From the NCBI RefSeq assembly GCF_003013405.1, contig NZ_PXZL01000001.1, positions 248,001 through 312,000 on the forward strand: DNA of 64,000 nt. Direction: 5' to 3'. Under the pieces are notes generated by a model. The model had not been told where the DNA came from. It saw nothing but the letters and a program-made list of their open reading frames with translations, and made no database searches. The translations under genes were made by a program, and so were the position numbers. This DNA is from Brevibacillus formosus (GTDB lineage: Bacteria > Bacillota > Bacilli > Brevibacillales > Brevibacillaceae). Each line of letters opens with the position of its first letter. Positions within the stretch are counted from its first letter, which is position 1. This document shows positions 17,835-25,733 of the stretch, in pieces.

Positions 17835-18293
17835 ATGGCTGAAACTGTTTCCCAATCTCTTTCCGAAGATTTATTTAAGCTCTTGCAAAAGGAGCGTTTT
17901 GTTACCTTGGGCACAGTAGACCATGAGTCAGGGGCACCATCGCTCAGCTCCTTGTCCTGGACGTATGCTGTCAGCGCCGATACGATTCGTTTTGCCGTGG
18001 ATAATCGCTCACGTATTTTGGCAAATATTGAGAAGGAACCGCAGGTTGTCCTGCATTTGATCGGTGCCGGCTCGTCTTTCGCCATTAATGGTCGTGCTGT
18101 TGTCAAAACTGACCGCCTGGAAGGTGTTCCACTCAAGCTGGCCATGGCAGAGATCAAAATTGAGGCTGTTCGTGATATTATGTTTTACGGTTCCCGTATT
18201 TCCGTAGAACCTCAGTATGAAAAGACGTATGACAAAAACGCAGCAGCGAAGCTGGACAATCAAGTTATGACCGCCTTGAAAGATGCAAATTAA
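17835..18293 (+). CDS. pyridoxamine 5'-phosphate oxidase family protein
   Basis: 152 residues with a split-barrel flavin-binding fold. The N-terminal helix (SEDLFKLLQKERFVTLGTVD) leads into the strand pattern APSLSSLSWTYAVSADTIRFAVDNRSRILANIEKEPQVVLHLIG and GSSFAINGRAVV, typical of the general-stress/PNPOx-like group. FMN or F420-type cofactor binding is expected, and the substrate is unknown. The start is ATG 17835 with TTAGGAGG 7 nt upstream. It lies upstream of the S-box metI-metC operon but has its own start, and I see no functional link. Confidence 0.75.
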   Translation: MAETVSQSLSEDLFKLLQKERFVTLGTVDHESGAPSLSSLSWTYAVSADTIRFAVDNRSRILANIEKEPQVVLHLIGAGSSFAINGRAVVKTDRLEGVPLKLAMAEIKIEAVRDIMFYGSRISVEPQYEKTYDKNAAAKLDNQVMTALKDAN

Positions 18294-18311
18294 TCGGGTG
18301 GAAATAAATTG

Positions 18312-18341
18312 TTGACAGGAATCCTGCCGATCCTTTAGTAT
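18312..18341 (+). promoter_or_regulatory. promoter of the S-box metI-metC operon
   Basis: TTGACA (18312-18317) and TAGTAT (18336-18341) are 18 bp apart. Transcription would start near 18349, about 17 nt before the riboswitch core. Confidence 0.7.
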
Positions 18342-18365
18342 TAGGGTCAATCGAATTGAATAGCA

Positions 18366-18492
18366 ATCTTCTTATCCAGAGCGGCGGAGGGACTGGCCCG
18401 ATGATGCCCGGCAACCAATCACCTGTATTTTTAACAGGGAGATAATGGTGCTAATTCCTGCAGAGTTATCAAACTCTGAAAGATGAGAAGGA
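18366..18492 (+). promoter_or_regulatory. SAM-I (S-box) riboswitch
   Basis: The conserved S-box core is clear: the CTTATCCAGAG P1/kink-turn side, GGCGGAGGGACTGGCCC, GATGATGCCCGGCAACC, then GGTGCTAATTCC and the closing GATGAGAAGG. It binds S-adenosylmethionine. When SAM is bound, the anti-antiterminator forms and transcription stops at the terminator at 18513-18546, which switches off the methionine genes metI and metC downstream. Confidence 0.95.
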
Positions 18493-18512
18493 TTTGCTTA
18501 CGGTGACGTAAA

Positions 18513-18547
18513 CAAAGCCTTCTTTCAGAGGAAAGAGGGCTTTTTTG
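18513..18547 (+). terminator. riboswitch-controlled terminator
   Basis: AAAGCC(t)TCTTTC pairs with GAAAGAGGGCTTT, followed by T residues, about 40 nt upstream of metI. Its 5' arm overlaps the region that would form the antiterminator when SAM is low. Confidence 0.85.
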
Positions 18548-18583
18548 ATGCCCTCGTACACTATTGGAGGGAGAGAAATAGAC

Positions 18584-19747
18584 ATGAAATTGGAAACGAA
18601 ATTGATTCAGGCGGGAGTAGGCAGAGACGAAAAAACAGGGGCGGTGAGCTTTCCTGTTTACTATGCAACGGCTTATCGTCATCCTGCCTTGGGCCAGAGC
18701 ACTGGATATGATTATACGCGCACAGCTAATCCTACTCGCACCATTTTGGAGGAGACCATCGCTGAAGCGGAAACAGGAGATGCAGGATTCGCTTGCGCCT
18801 CTGGAATGGCTGCTGTTCATACCGTAATGGGCTTGTTTTCCCAAGGGGATCATTTAATCGTTTCACTCGATCTGTACGGGGGAACCTATCGATTGTTCGA
18901 GCAAGTACTCTCTCGCTATGGTCTGACGTTTTCGTACGTGGATTTGCGTAACATAGGTGCACTCCAAGATGCGATTCGCCCAGATACAAAGGCCATCTTC
19001 GTCGAGACACCAACCAATCCGCTCATGCAGATTACCGATATTCGAGCAGTAACGCAATTGGCAAAACAGCACGGGCTACTGACGATTGTAGACAACACAT
19101 TCTTAACCCCATATTGTCAACGCCCGCTGGAGCTTGGTGCAGATATCGTCTTACATAGTGCAACCAAGTATTTGGCAGGACATAACGATGTGCTGGCTGG
19201 ACTCATCGTAACAAAAGGGGAAGAGTTGTCGGAAAAAATCCGGTTTTTGCACAATTCAATCGGTGCTGTGCTCGGACCGCAGGATTGCTGGCTTCTCATT
19301 CGCGGGATGAAAACATTGGCATTGCGGATGGAGCGCCATCAATCCAATGCCTTGATTGTAGCGGAAAAGCTGCGTGAGCATCCGGCAGTAGCGGAGGTAT
19401 TTTATCCAGGTCTGGCAGAGCATCCGGGACATGAGATCCAGGTGAATCAAGCGACTGGTCATAGTGGGATGGTATCGTTCCGCGTACGCGATGTGGAGCA
19501 GGTGGGATTGTTCCTGCAAAATCTGCAAATCGTGTCCTTTGCGGAAAGTCTGGGGGGTGTCGAGTCATTGTGTACGTATCCGGCGACGCAGACTCACGCC
19601 GATATCCCCCAAGAAGTGAGAGAGCATGTCGGTGTTTGTGATCGATTGTTGCGACTGTCGGTTGGCATCGAGCATCCAGATGATGTCGTAGCCGATTTGT
19701 TTCAAGCCTTGAATGCTAGTTTGGTCGTAGGAGGGAGTGTACGATGA
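18584..19747 (+). CDS. metI: cystathionine gamma-synthase / O-acetylhomoserine thiolyase
   Basis: 387 residues, in the Cys/Met metabolism PLP-enzyme family. It joins acyl-homoserine with cysteine (or sulfide) on the way to methionine. Motifs: YDYTRTANPTRTILEE, FACASGMAAVHTVM, VDNTFLTPYCQRPLELGADIVLHSATKYLAGHNDVLAG with the PLP Lys in SATKYL, and the C-terminal ESLGGVESLCTYPATQTHADI. The start is ATG 18584 with TTGGAGGGAGAG upstream. It is the first gene of an S-box operon, overlaps metC by 4 bp (ATGA) and matches the B. subtilis metI-metC arrangement. The exact acyl donor (acetyl or succinyl) is not decided by sequence. Confidence 0.9.
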   Translation: MKLETKLIQAGVGRDEKTGAVSFPVYYATAYRHPALGQSTGYDYTRTANPTRTILEETIAEAETGDAGFACASGMAAVHTVMGLFSQGDHLIVSLDLYGGTYRLFEQVLSRYGLTFSYVDLRNIGALQDAIRPDTKAIFVETPTNPLMQITDIRAVTQLAKQHGLLTIVDNTFLTPYCQRPLELGADIVLHSATKYLAGHNDVLAGLIVTKGEELSEKIRFLHNSIGAVLGPQDCWLLIRGMKTLALRMERHQSNALIVAEKLREHPAVAEVFYPGLAEHPGHEIQVNQATGHSGMVSFRVRDVEQVGLFLQNLQIVSFAESLGGVESLCTYPATQTHADIPQEVREHVGVCDRLLRLSVGIEHPDDVVADLFQALNASLVVGGSVR

Positions 19748-20931
19748 ATTTTGCAACCAAGATCCTCCACGGCTCCACTTGCATTGACCCGTTCACAGGT
19801 GCGTCGTCGGTTCCGATTTATCAAGCTTCCACGTTTCATCAGGCTGATATCGATCAGCCAGGTACTTTTGATTATGCCAGATCAGGCAATCCGACCAGGC
19901 AGGCTTTGGAGGAAGCCATTGCGTCTCTGGAAGGAGGCGCACGCGGTTTCGCGTTCTCATCTGGCATGGCTGCCATTTCCAGCGTGTTCATGCTGTTTTC
20001 AGCCGGAGACCATGTTGTGGTGGCAGAAGATGTCTACGGTGGCACGTTTCGGTTTTTGACCAAGGTATTGTCGAGAATGGGCATATCCGTTACGTTCGTG
20101 GATGCAACAGATACAGAAGCTGTTCGTGCAGCCATTACACCGGTAACGAAAGGGGTTTACCTAGAGACCCCCTCCAATCCCACCTTAAAGGTGACAGATA
20201 TTGCGGCGGTTTCTCGTATCGCGAAGAAACACGGCTTGCTCGTCATTGTCGATAATACGTTCCTTACCCCGTATTACCAGCGTCCATTGGAACTTGGCGC
20301 AGATGTGGTCATTCATAGTGCAACGAAGTTTATCGGAGGGCATAGCGATGTCGTGGCTGGTCTGGCCGTGACCAGAGAGGCTGCGTTAGGGGAGCAGCTC
20401 TACTTTATCCAGAACGGCATGGGAGCGATTTTGGGTGTGCAGGACTGCTGGCTCGTGATGCGTGGGCTTAAAACATTGAAAGCCCGGCTGGATGTGAGCA
20501 CGAAGACAGCCGCGAGCTTGGCTGACTGGTTGTCTGCGCATCCACAAGTAAGCCGAGTTTACTATACGGGACTGACGGATCACCCCGGTCACCTGATTCA
20601 AACACAACAAGCGACTGGTCATGGGGCTGTTCTTTCCTTTGATGTAGGAAGCCGCGAGCGAGCAAAAGCGCTGTTTGATCGCGTGAAATTGCCGATTGTG
20701 GCTGTCAGTCTCGGGGCAGTAGAAACAATTCTCTCGTACCCGGCTACGATGTCACATGCTGCGATGCCTGCTGAGGAAAGAGCTGCAAGGGGAATCACAG
20801 ATGGTTTGATCAGATTGTCAGCTGGTTTAGAGGATTTCGATGACTTGGTGGCAGATTTGAAGCAAGCACTGGATCAATTGCCATCTGAGGTACCAGTCCA
20901 TAAAGAAAAGGAGGTATTCTCCCGGGCTTAA
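19744..20931 (+). CDS. metC: cystathionine beta-lyase
   Basis: 395 residues, the same fold as the gene before it and clearly paralogous. It splits cystathionine to homocysteine, pyruvate and ammonia. Motifs: FDYARSGNPTRQALEE, FSSGMAAISSV, YLETPSNPTLKVTDI, VDNTFLTPYYQRPLELGADVVIHSATKFIGGHSDVVAG (PLP Lys in SATKFI) and VSLGAVETILSYPATMSHAAM. Assignment to metC rather than metI rests on second position in the S-box operon as in B. subtilis. The start overlaps the metI stop (ATGA), so translation is coupled. The end is a perfect terminator at 20911-20955. Confidence 0.88.
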   Translation: MNFATKILHGSTCIDPFTGASSVPIYQASTFHQADIDQPGTFDYARSGNPTRQALEEAIASLEGGARGFAFSSGMAAISSVFMLFSAGDHVVVAEDVYGGTFRFLTKVLSRMGISVTFVDATDTEAVRAAITPVTKGVYLETPSNPTLKVTDIAAVSRIAKKHGLLVIVDNTFLTPYYQRPLELGADVVIHSATKFIGGHSDVVAGLAVTREAALGEQLYFIQNGMGAILGVQDCWLVMRGLKTLKARLDVSTKTAASLADWLSAHPQVSRVYYTGLTDHPGHLIQTQQATGHGAVLSFDVGSRERAKALFDRVKLPIVAVSLGAVETILSYPATMSHAAMPAEERAARGITDGLIRLSAGLEDFDDLVADLKQALDQLPSEVPVHKEKEVFSRA

Positions 20932-20956
20932 ATCCGGGGAATACCTCTTTTTTTAA
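20911..20956. terminator. terminator of metI-metC
   Basis: GAGGTATTCtCCCGG pairs with CCGGGgAATACCTC across a short loop, then seven T residues. The 5' arm lies inside the last codons of metC. Confidence 0.85.
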
Positions 20957-21552
20957 GGTGTTCCTGCACGATTTGCGTTGATTTTGTTTTGTCCTTGCGG
21001 CTCTTTGTGCATGCGTTTTTCTTTTACTTGAGCAGGTGTTTCTTCGGGAGGCTGCACACTGCGTGGCAGCTGCGGTATGATCCGGCCTACGATATCCGCG
21101 AGCTCTTCGGTAATTCCTAAGACAGGATGACCGCGACGAATATCATCTCCCATTTCCCGTAATCGCTGTACGATGGCAGGGTCAGCGGTTACGACGGCAT
21201 TCGCTCCTTGAGGATCTTCCTTCAGTGCTTCCGCAACTGTATACTTAATGACGCCAACCTCTGGGCGATCCAGATTCGGGTCTACTGTAATACCGACAAC
21301 AGCATATTTGCCTAAGACCACAGCAGTCGCGTTCTGTACCCTTTTCACACGTGTTGCCAATTGAACGAGACGATCGGCAGTGGCTTGAGAAGATTGATTA
21401 TAAGCAGGCTCAGGAGCTGTTTGCTGAACGCGCTGAGTATGAGTGGCATGCTTGGGCTGTTGTCCAGCCTGATTCGCCGGTGGATTATTGCCCGACATAC
21501 ATGCTGTAAGCAACAAGCTAAAACCGAGGCAGTAGATCATGATCCGTTTCAC
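20953..21552 (-). CDS. YhcN/YlaJ family sporulation lipoprotein (second copy)
   Basis: 199 residues from GTG 21552, preferred because AAAGGGAGA lies about 8 nt upstream. An ATG two codons earlier is a close alternative, and the longer frame to 21636 is unlikely. The lipobox LLTAC follows an 11-residue hydrophobic core. The domain pattern TADRLVQLATRVKRVQNATAVVLGKYAVVGITVDPN...VGVIKYTVAEALKEDPQGANAVVTADPAIVQRLREMGDDI matches YhcN/YlaJ. It is a spore membrane lipoprotein by family knowledge. Its place just before the phoH gene parallels B. subtilis ylaJ-ylaK, so it is the better ylaJ candidate of the two, although here it is on the opposite strand. Confidence 0.82.
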   Translation of the reverse strand: MKRIMIYCLGFSLLLTACMSGNNPPANQAGQQPKHATHTQRVQQTAPEPAYNQSSQATADRLVQLATRVKRVQNATAVVLGKYAVVGITVDPNLDRPEVGVIKYTVAEALKEDPQGANAVVTADPAIVQRLREMGDDIRRGHPVLGITEELADIVGRIIPQLPRSVQPPEETPAQVKEKRMHKEPQGQNKINANRAGTP

Positions 21553-21760
21553 AGGCATTCTCCCTTTCCCAGTATTGCCTTCCTTCATGAGGAGGGCAGG
21601 GCTACAAGTATTTTGTTCTGGGCTGCCCATTTTCATTCTGCCAATGGGTCGTCTATCTCTGTCAACCTGAACATAGACTGTAGTACATCACGTCGCCGCA
21701 CTTGAGCATCCCTCCAAAAATTGCATAGGGTATATAAGAAGGGTAATAGGAGGCGAGATT

Positions 21761-23095
21761 TTGAAGAAAATCTACGTACTGGACACCAACGTACTCCTGC
21801 AAGATCCTAGGGCGATGTTTTCTTTCGCTGACAACGAAATCGTCATACCAGCTGTCGTATTGGAAGAAATCGATTCCAAAAAGCGGTACATGGATGAAAT
21901 TGGCCGCAATGCTCGGTACGTATCTCGGCTCTTTGACAGTTTTCGTGAGCTCGGGCAATTGCACACTGGCATTACCCTTGAAACGGGTGGGTTGTTTCGG
22001 GTAGAACTGAATCATTCCTCTTTCCACCGCCTTCAAAAACAATTCACGGAAATGAGTAATGACAACCGCATTTTGGCGGTTGCACTAAACTTACAAGAGG
22101 AGGAAAATGGAAAACCACAGCCAAGACCAGTCATTTTGGTAAGTAAGGATGCTCTCATGAGAGTCAAGGCTGATGCATTAAATATTTCCGCAGAGGATTT
22201 TCTTTCGGATCGAGTTGTGGGAGAGTTCTCCAGTATTTACCCGGGGTATCAGAAGATGATGGTAGCGTCCGACATCATCAAGAATTACTATGCGACAAGA
22301 AAGTTGCAGCTAGCCTCCTGTTTTCCACGCTATCGCTTTTACCCTCATCAATTTTTAGTGCTGAAGGACGAATGCAACCCATCTATTTCAGCGATTGGAA
22401 AAGTCGACCCGGACGGAAAAATGTTAGAAATGCTTGTGTCAGATGATGATCCGATTTGGGGCATCCGAGCCCGTAACGTGCAGCAACGGATGGCAACCGA
22501 ATTGCTGCTGCGAGATGATATCCCTTTAGTAACCATGACCGGTAAGGCCGGTACAGGAAAAACCTTGCTGGCATTAGCAGCGGGCCTGCTGCAAATTGAG
22601 GACCAGCAAAAATATAAAAAACTGTTAGTGGCAAGACCTATCGTTCCGCTTGGAAAAGACATCGGTTATTTGCCCGGCGAAAAGGAAGAAAAGCTTCGAC
22701 CGTGGATGCAACCGATTTATGATAATTTGGAATATTTATTCAACACAAAGCGCCCAGGTGATCTGGATAAAATTTTGGCAGGCATGGGCAGTTTGCAGGT
22801 GGAAGCTTTGACATATATTCGGGGGCGTTCCATCCCAGAACAATTTATTATCATTGATGAAGCCCAAAACTTGACAAAGCATGAAGTGAAAACGATCCTG
22901 ACGAGGGTGGGGGACGGCTCGAAAATTGTGCTCATGGGTGATCCTGAGCAGATTGATCATCCGTATTTGGATGAAAGCAACAACGGTTTAACCTACGTGG
23001 TAGAAGTATTTAAAGACCAAAAGCTGGCTGGACATATCCGCTTGGAAAAAGGCGAACGGAGTGTGCTCGCACAGCTGGCTGCAGATTTATTGTAA
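21761..23095 (+). CDS. PIN-domain PhoH-family ATPase (YlaK-like)
   Basis: 444 residues from TTG 21761 with TAGGAGGCGAG upstream. Domain 1 (about residues 1-140) is a PIN nuclease fold: YVLDTNVLLQDP, VIPAVVLEEIDSKKR and a later DNRILAVAL with the acidic metal ligands. Domain 2 (about 240-444) is the PhoH P-loop ATPase: VTMTGKAGTGKTLLALAAGL (Walker A), ARPIVPLGKDIGYLPGEKEEKLRPWMQPI, and FIIIDEAQNLTKHEVKTILTRVGDGSKIVLMGDPEQID (Walker B and sensor). Related PhoH2 proteins unwind and cut RNA. It is probably an RNA-acting enzyme in the cytosol. The structured-RNA candidate begins only about 37 bp after its stop codon. Confidence 0.88.
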   Translation: MKKIYVLDTNVLLQDPRAMFSFADNEIVIPAVVLEEIDSKKRYMDEIGRNARYVSRLFDSFRELGQLHTGITLETGGLFRVELNHSSFHRLQKQFTEMSNDNRILAVALNLQEEENGKPQPRPVILVSKDALMRVKADALNISAEDFLSDRVVGEFSSIYPGYQKMMVASDIIKNYYATRKLQLASCFPRYRFYPHQFLVLKDECNPSISAIGKVDPDGKMLEMLVSDDDPIWGIRARNVQQRMATELLLRDDIPLVTMTGKAGTGKTLLALAAGLLQIEDQQKYKKLLVARPIVPLGKDIGYLPGEKEEKLRPWMQPIYDNLEYLFNTKRPGDLDKILAGMGSLQVEALTYIRGRSIPEQFIIIDEAQNLTKHEVKTILTRVGDGSKIVLMGDPEQIDHPYLDESNNGLTYVVEVFKDQKLAGHIRLEKGERSVLAQLAADLL

Positions 23096-23195
23096 AGAGG
23101 ATGTATGAAAAACTGCGAGGAGGTCATACTATTTTTGTCGAGCCCGATGATTCATGTAAGTAAACGGCGAAATGCCTTGCAGGAGGCGAAGATCC

Positions 23196-23255
23196 GTGGA
23201 TAATCATGATCACGCAATCGACGAAAGTCGTATGGAGATACACCGATTCCTTTAG
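23196..23255 (+). CDS. possible 19-aa small ORF inside the RNA candidate
   Basis: GTG 23196 is preceded by AGGAGG (23181-23186) at 9-nt spacing and opens MDNHDHAIDESRMEIHRFL, then a stop. It overlaps by 8 bp an upstream ORF (TTG 23135, 22 residues, MSSPMIHVSKRRNALQEAKI...) that has GAGGAGG at 23116-23122. The tandem overlap with two good ribosome binding sites may be chance within a structured RNA. I do not recognise either peptide. Confidence 0.2.
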   Translation: MDNHDHAIDESRMEIHRFL

Positions 23256-23334
23256 CTACTTTTCTCTACGATGGAGGTTGAAGAGCCAAAGAGAATAACC
23301 GGTAGAACCCCATAAGCAATTCGGGCTCGACAAG

Positions 23335-23367
23335 AACCGCTCCTCATTGGAGCGGTTTTCATTTTTT
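23335..23367 (+). terminator. terminator of the RNA candidate
   Basis: AACCGCTCC (23335-23343), a 5-nt loop and GGAGCGGTT (23349-23357) are followed by T-rich sequence (TTTTCATTTTTT). The 5' arm overlaps the last two bases of the long closing helix, so the two structures nearly abut. Confidence 0.85.
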
Positions 23368-23388
23368 AGAGGATTTGGCAAGCAAAAA

Positions 23389-23421
23389 GAAAAACGCGGA
23401 TAAACGATCCCGCGTTTTTGT
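23389..23421 (-). terminator. terminator of the DinB gene
   Basis: AAAACGCGGGATCG on the minus strand pairs with CCGCGTTTTT, followed by a T-rich stretch. It is symmetrical enough to act in both directions. Confidence 0.75.
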
Positions 23422-23431
23422 CCAATTTTCC

Positions 23432-23908
23432 TTATTTAGCAGCCGCGATCGCTTTTCGCAATGACGAAATACATCCAATGTGCATTCCTTCATGGAAAAG
23501 AGTGAAGACCATCATTTCCCCATAAGTATGCATAGTACCTTTGTCTCCTAGCTCAAACGGTTTTGGCAATGGATCATTCAAGCGGGAATGCAATTCTTCT
23601 TTGATACGCACATGCTGTTCTTTTAGCTCGGCAGCTAAGGTTTCGAGGGAAGGTCCTTCTTTTTGCCAATCAGCAGGTTTGGTTCCTGGAGCGAACATGG
23701 CTGCGTAATGCGGAGGACATTTCATTCCTTCTGGTCCGAAGAGCAAGAAATCTTGTGTCAGAAGAATATGACCAATATTCCAGCGAATGTTGTTTTTAAA
23801 GCCAACTGGAACCACCTCTGCTTCTTCCTCGGTTATTTCCGTCAATCTCGCCAAAAACATTCCGCGAATCAAGTCGTACTGATTCCATACAAAAGAAAAG
23901 TCCTGCAT
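23432..23908 (-). CDS. DinB family protein (putative metal-dependent)
   Basis: 158 residues with the four-helix DinB/YfiT fold. The three metal-binding His positions are visible: NIGHILLTQD (His about 47) and FHEGMHIGCI (two His four residues apart, near 139-143). B. subtilis relatives are DNA-damage-inducible or bacillithiol transferases. The activity of this one is not fixed. Bacillithiol synthesis is present in the window (bshC), which makes a thiol-transferase role possible. The start is ATG 23908 with an AGGGCAGGG stretch upstream. Confidence 0.78.
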   Translation of the reverse strand: MQDFSFVWNQYDLIRGMFLARLTEITEEEAEVVPVGFKNNIRWNIGHILLTQDFLLFGPEGMKCPPHYAAMFAPGTKPADWQKEGPSLETLAAELKEQHVRIKEELHSRLNDPLPKPFELGDKGTMHTYGEMMVFTLFHEGMHIGCISSLRKAIAAAK

Positions 23909-24044
23909 AGCAATCCCTGCCCTTCCTCATATTTACATGCACTTCACATCTTACCGTATAAACAACAAAGGGGAAATATCCAAACTGCAAAAAAATCTGC
24001 AAGTTGTCCCTCCAACTCCATACATATGTACAAAGGAGGGAAGC

Positions 24045-24494
24045 ATGATGGTTACGTTGGATTCATCTATTTCTTTTTTGATCTATATAACAGCGGTGTC
24101 CAGCGCGGCATCAGGTGTTACGGAAGCTTTTAAATCAGTCATTCCCTTTTTGGCTACGGACTATGAGGCAAAAGAGAATTGCTGGGAGGATCAGTATCGC
24201 GCTGCTCGATTGATGCACTACAAGCGTTTTTTCAATTTGCTAATTTCCGTACTGGCTGCTGGTGTCATTTTTGGCATGCTTGGTTTAGACCCGGCACTTA
24301 TTTTAACGGGTGCTGAATCCGCTTATGTAAAAAATTCATGGCAGCTAGGAACATGGATGTGGGGAATTGTTGCGGTGTTTGGCTCGCCTTTTTTCGCATC
24401 ACTCCTCAAAATACTAGAGAGCTTCAAACAATCGGTGGACAGCAATCTGCCTCCTAATCGACCGCGCCGCAAAGTCAGCGGAACGCGAGAATAA
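24045..24494 (+). CDS. hypothetical membrane protein, 149 aa
   Basis: 149 residues from ATG 24045 behind a very strong AAAGGAGGG. About three hydrophobic helices are seen (SISFLIYITAVSSAASG, FFNLLISVLAAGVIFGMLGL, GTWMWGIVAVFGSPFFASLL), with a loop rich in charged residues between the first two and a basic C-terminal tail (NRPRRKVSGTRE). No family is recognised. The strong ribosome binding site and membrane pattern make it a real gene. A longer frame from 23937 has no ribosome binding site. Confidence 0.65.
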   Translation: MMVTLDSSISFLIYITAVSSAASGVTEAFKSVIPFLATDYEAKENCWEDQYRAARLMHYKRFFNLLISVLAAGVIFGMLGLDPALILTGAESAYVKNSWQLGTWMWGIVAVFGSPFFASLLKILESFKQSVDSNLPPNRPRRKVSGTRE

Positions 24495-24576
24495 GCACTT
24501 CTCCCTAGAGTTGCCCGATGCTTGCCGAATAGGCTAAGATAACCAAAAGAGCGGTAGCAAAGGTGGGCACAGGTGA

Positions 24577-25116
24577 ATGATGTGGAGATGCTTGCGAATG
24601 ACTGCGTTTTGGGTGTTGACAGTCGTTGTCTTGGTGGCGTGTTCGGCCCAGTCGGAACCAACGGCTACATTTGACCCCGAAAATCAAAAGGAATACGGAG
24701 TAAATGGCATTTATCTCGGGCAGAACATAAAAGAAGCAATGGATATTTTGAAGCCGACAAAAGCTGATTTTATGGATATGGTGACAAGACAAAGCTACAC
24801 GGTGGAGCAGATGGCGCAGGGTGCGGGAGATGCAGTGATGGGGATGCTGCTGGTTGATCAGACCCAGATGATGATTAAAGTCCATAAAGGTGAATTGACA
24901 TCGATTATGCTGGGAGGAGTTCCCAGTGAGGACGCGCAAAAATTCAAAACATATCGAGGCCTCGCCATGTTTGACAGTGCTCGGCAGCTAGAGAAGCTGT
25001 ACGGCAAAGGAAAAGGCGAACAAGAAGTGGTGTATGAAGGCAGCAACTACATCGCCAATTTTGGTCTTGTGGACAATCAAGTGGCGTGGTTCCGATTTGA
25101 TCGTAAATCATCGTAA
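24577..25116 (+). CDS. hypothetical lipoprotein
   Basis: 179 residues. A lipoprotein signal (AFWVLTVVVLVAC, Cys about residue 22) is followed by a Ser/Thr-poor linker and a small globular domain starting YGVNGIYLGQNIKEAMDILKP. That pattern, and the late GKGEQEVVYEGSNYIANFGL, resembles SmpA/OmlA-like or DUF4309-like folds seen in Bacilli, which is weak inference. It is extracellular and membrane-anchored. The start is ATG 24577 with AAAGGTGGG about 10 nt upstream. Confidence 0.65.
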   Translation: MMWRCLRMTAFWVLTVVVLVACSAQSEPTATFDPENQKEYGVNGIYLGQNIKEAMDILKPTKADFMDMVTRQSYTVEQMAQGAGDAVMGMLLVDQTQMMIKVHKGELTSIMLGGVPSEDAQKFKTYRGLAMFDSARQLEKLYGKGKGEQEVVYEGSNYIANFGLVDNQVAWFRFDRKSS

Positions 25117-25121
25117 TAAGG

Positions 25122-25158
25122 AGAAGGGAGTTCGCTTATCATGAACTCCCTTTTTTGT
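25122..25158. terminator. terminator of the lipoprotein gene
   Basis: AAGGGAGTTC pairs with GAACTCCCTT around a loop of about 10 nt, followed by six T residues. It lies between convergent genes. Confidence 0.8.
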
Positions 25159-25169
25159 ATAGAAAGGCT

Positions 25170-25670
25170 TCAGTTCGTCGGGTGGAGCCAAACGAGCTTT
25201 ACTTGATAAGCCTTCGCGATTCCTTCTGCGAGTGGAATCAAGCTCTGATCGATCAGGTAGGCTTCGGGTTGTTGCGTATTTTCGGGTATCACGCCTAGAA
25301 CATGCTCACGGAGTTGCTCCATGGCAGCCCACTGATCTTCAGATTGCGATGGAGCTCCGAGCGTTACGATGGCAATTTGATCTGCATATACATACAAATG
25401 TTCATTTTGGGAGACAAAACCGATATCATCGAGTTGATCGATTGTGGTTGCTGACGGGAGCGGCAATAGAGAAAAGGCATCGCCTAACATGTTGGACTTC
25501 TCCAAAATGGACTCCAGCTTCTCCTGTTCGGCTTGATTCTCTACAATAAAAAGCAGTTTGTCTCGATCAAAGACATTGACATGATCTCCGATTTTATGTA
25601 TGACTTGAGCATAGAAGCCAGGGAGCTTCCCGGCTGGTACATTCAGTTCAATTCCGTACATATGGCGCAT
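25170..25670 (-). CDS. hypothetical protein, 166 aa
   Basis: 166 residues, soluble, acidic and not recognised. It begins MRHMYGIELNVPAGKLPGFY and has a strand-helix pattern with VNVFDRDKLLFIVENQAEQEKLESILEKS, suggesting an alpha/beta sandwich. ATG 25670 has GGGGGT 5 nt upstream; the ATG three codons later is an alternative. It is divergent from the MBL-fold gene with 63 bp between the start codons. Confidence 0.55.
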   Translation of the reverse strand: MRHMYGIELNVPAGKLPGFYAQVIHKIGDHVNVFDRDKLLFIVENQAEQEKLESILEKSNMLGDAFSLLPLPSATTIDQLDDIGFVSQNEHLYVYADQIAIVTLGAPSQSEDQWAAMEQLREHVLGVIPENTQQPEAYLIDQSLIPLAEGIAKAYQVKLVWLHPTN

Positions 25671-25733
25671 GTCATACCCCCATGTTTACAATCGTGTTTT
25701 TTCTATCGTATCAAAAAATCAAGGAGGTTTCCT

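Larger units (their letters stand above)
23132..23367 (+). ncRNA. candidate structured RNA with its own terminator
   Basis: The 336-bp gap between phoH and dinB holds a long inverted repeat: 23132-23147 pairs with 23321-23336 (16 bp, one G-U), closing a domain of about 170 nt. Inside, several helices can form: ATGATT with AATCAT (around 23147 and 23203), ACGG with CCGT enclosing GCCT/AGGC, a CGAC-GAAA-GTCG tetraloop hairpin (about 23218-23230), TATGG with CCATA, ACCG with CGGT, and TTCTCT with AGAGAA. An intrinsic terminator follows at once. CATACT (23125-23130) could be a -10 box with start at G23137, but no good -35 is visible. Two small ORFs with good ribosome binding sites lie within it (23135-23203 and 23196-23255). 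It matches no riboswitch class I know. A 6S-like RNA is one alternative. Confidence 0.5.

Noticed and set aside
23196-23255. Degraded Spo0E-like or Fur-regulated small basic protein
   Set aside because: The short peptides share only a few residues with those families and no diagnostic motif. Kept only as low-confidence ORFs.
23132-23331. T-box or c-di-AMP (ydaO), c-di-GMP or TPP riboswitch reading of the structured region
   Set aside because: The T-box AGGGTGGNACCGCG element and the conserved cores of the other classes are absent, and no downstream co-directional gene lies directly after its terminator to be controlled. A GGATAAT match to the TPP core is isolated and without the partner strand.
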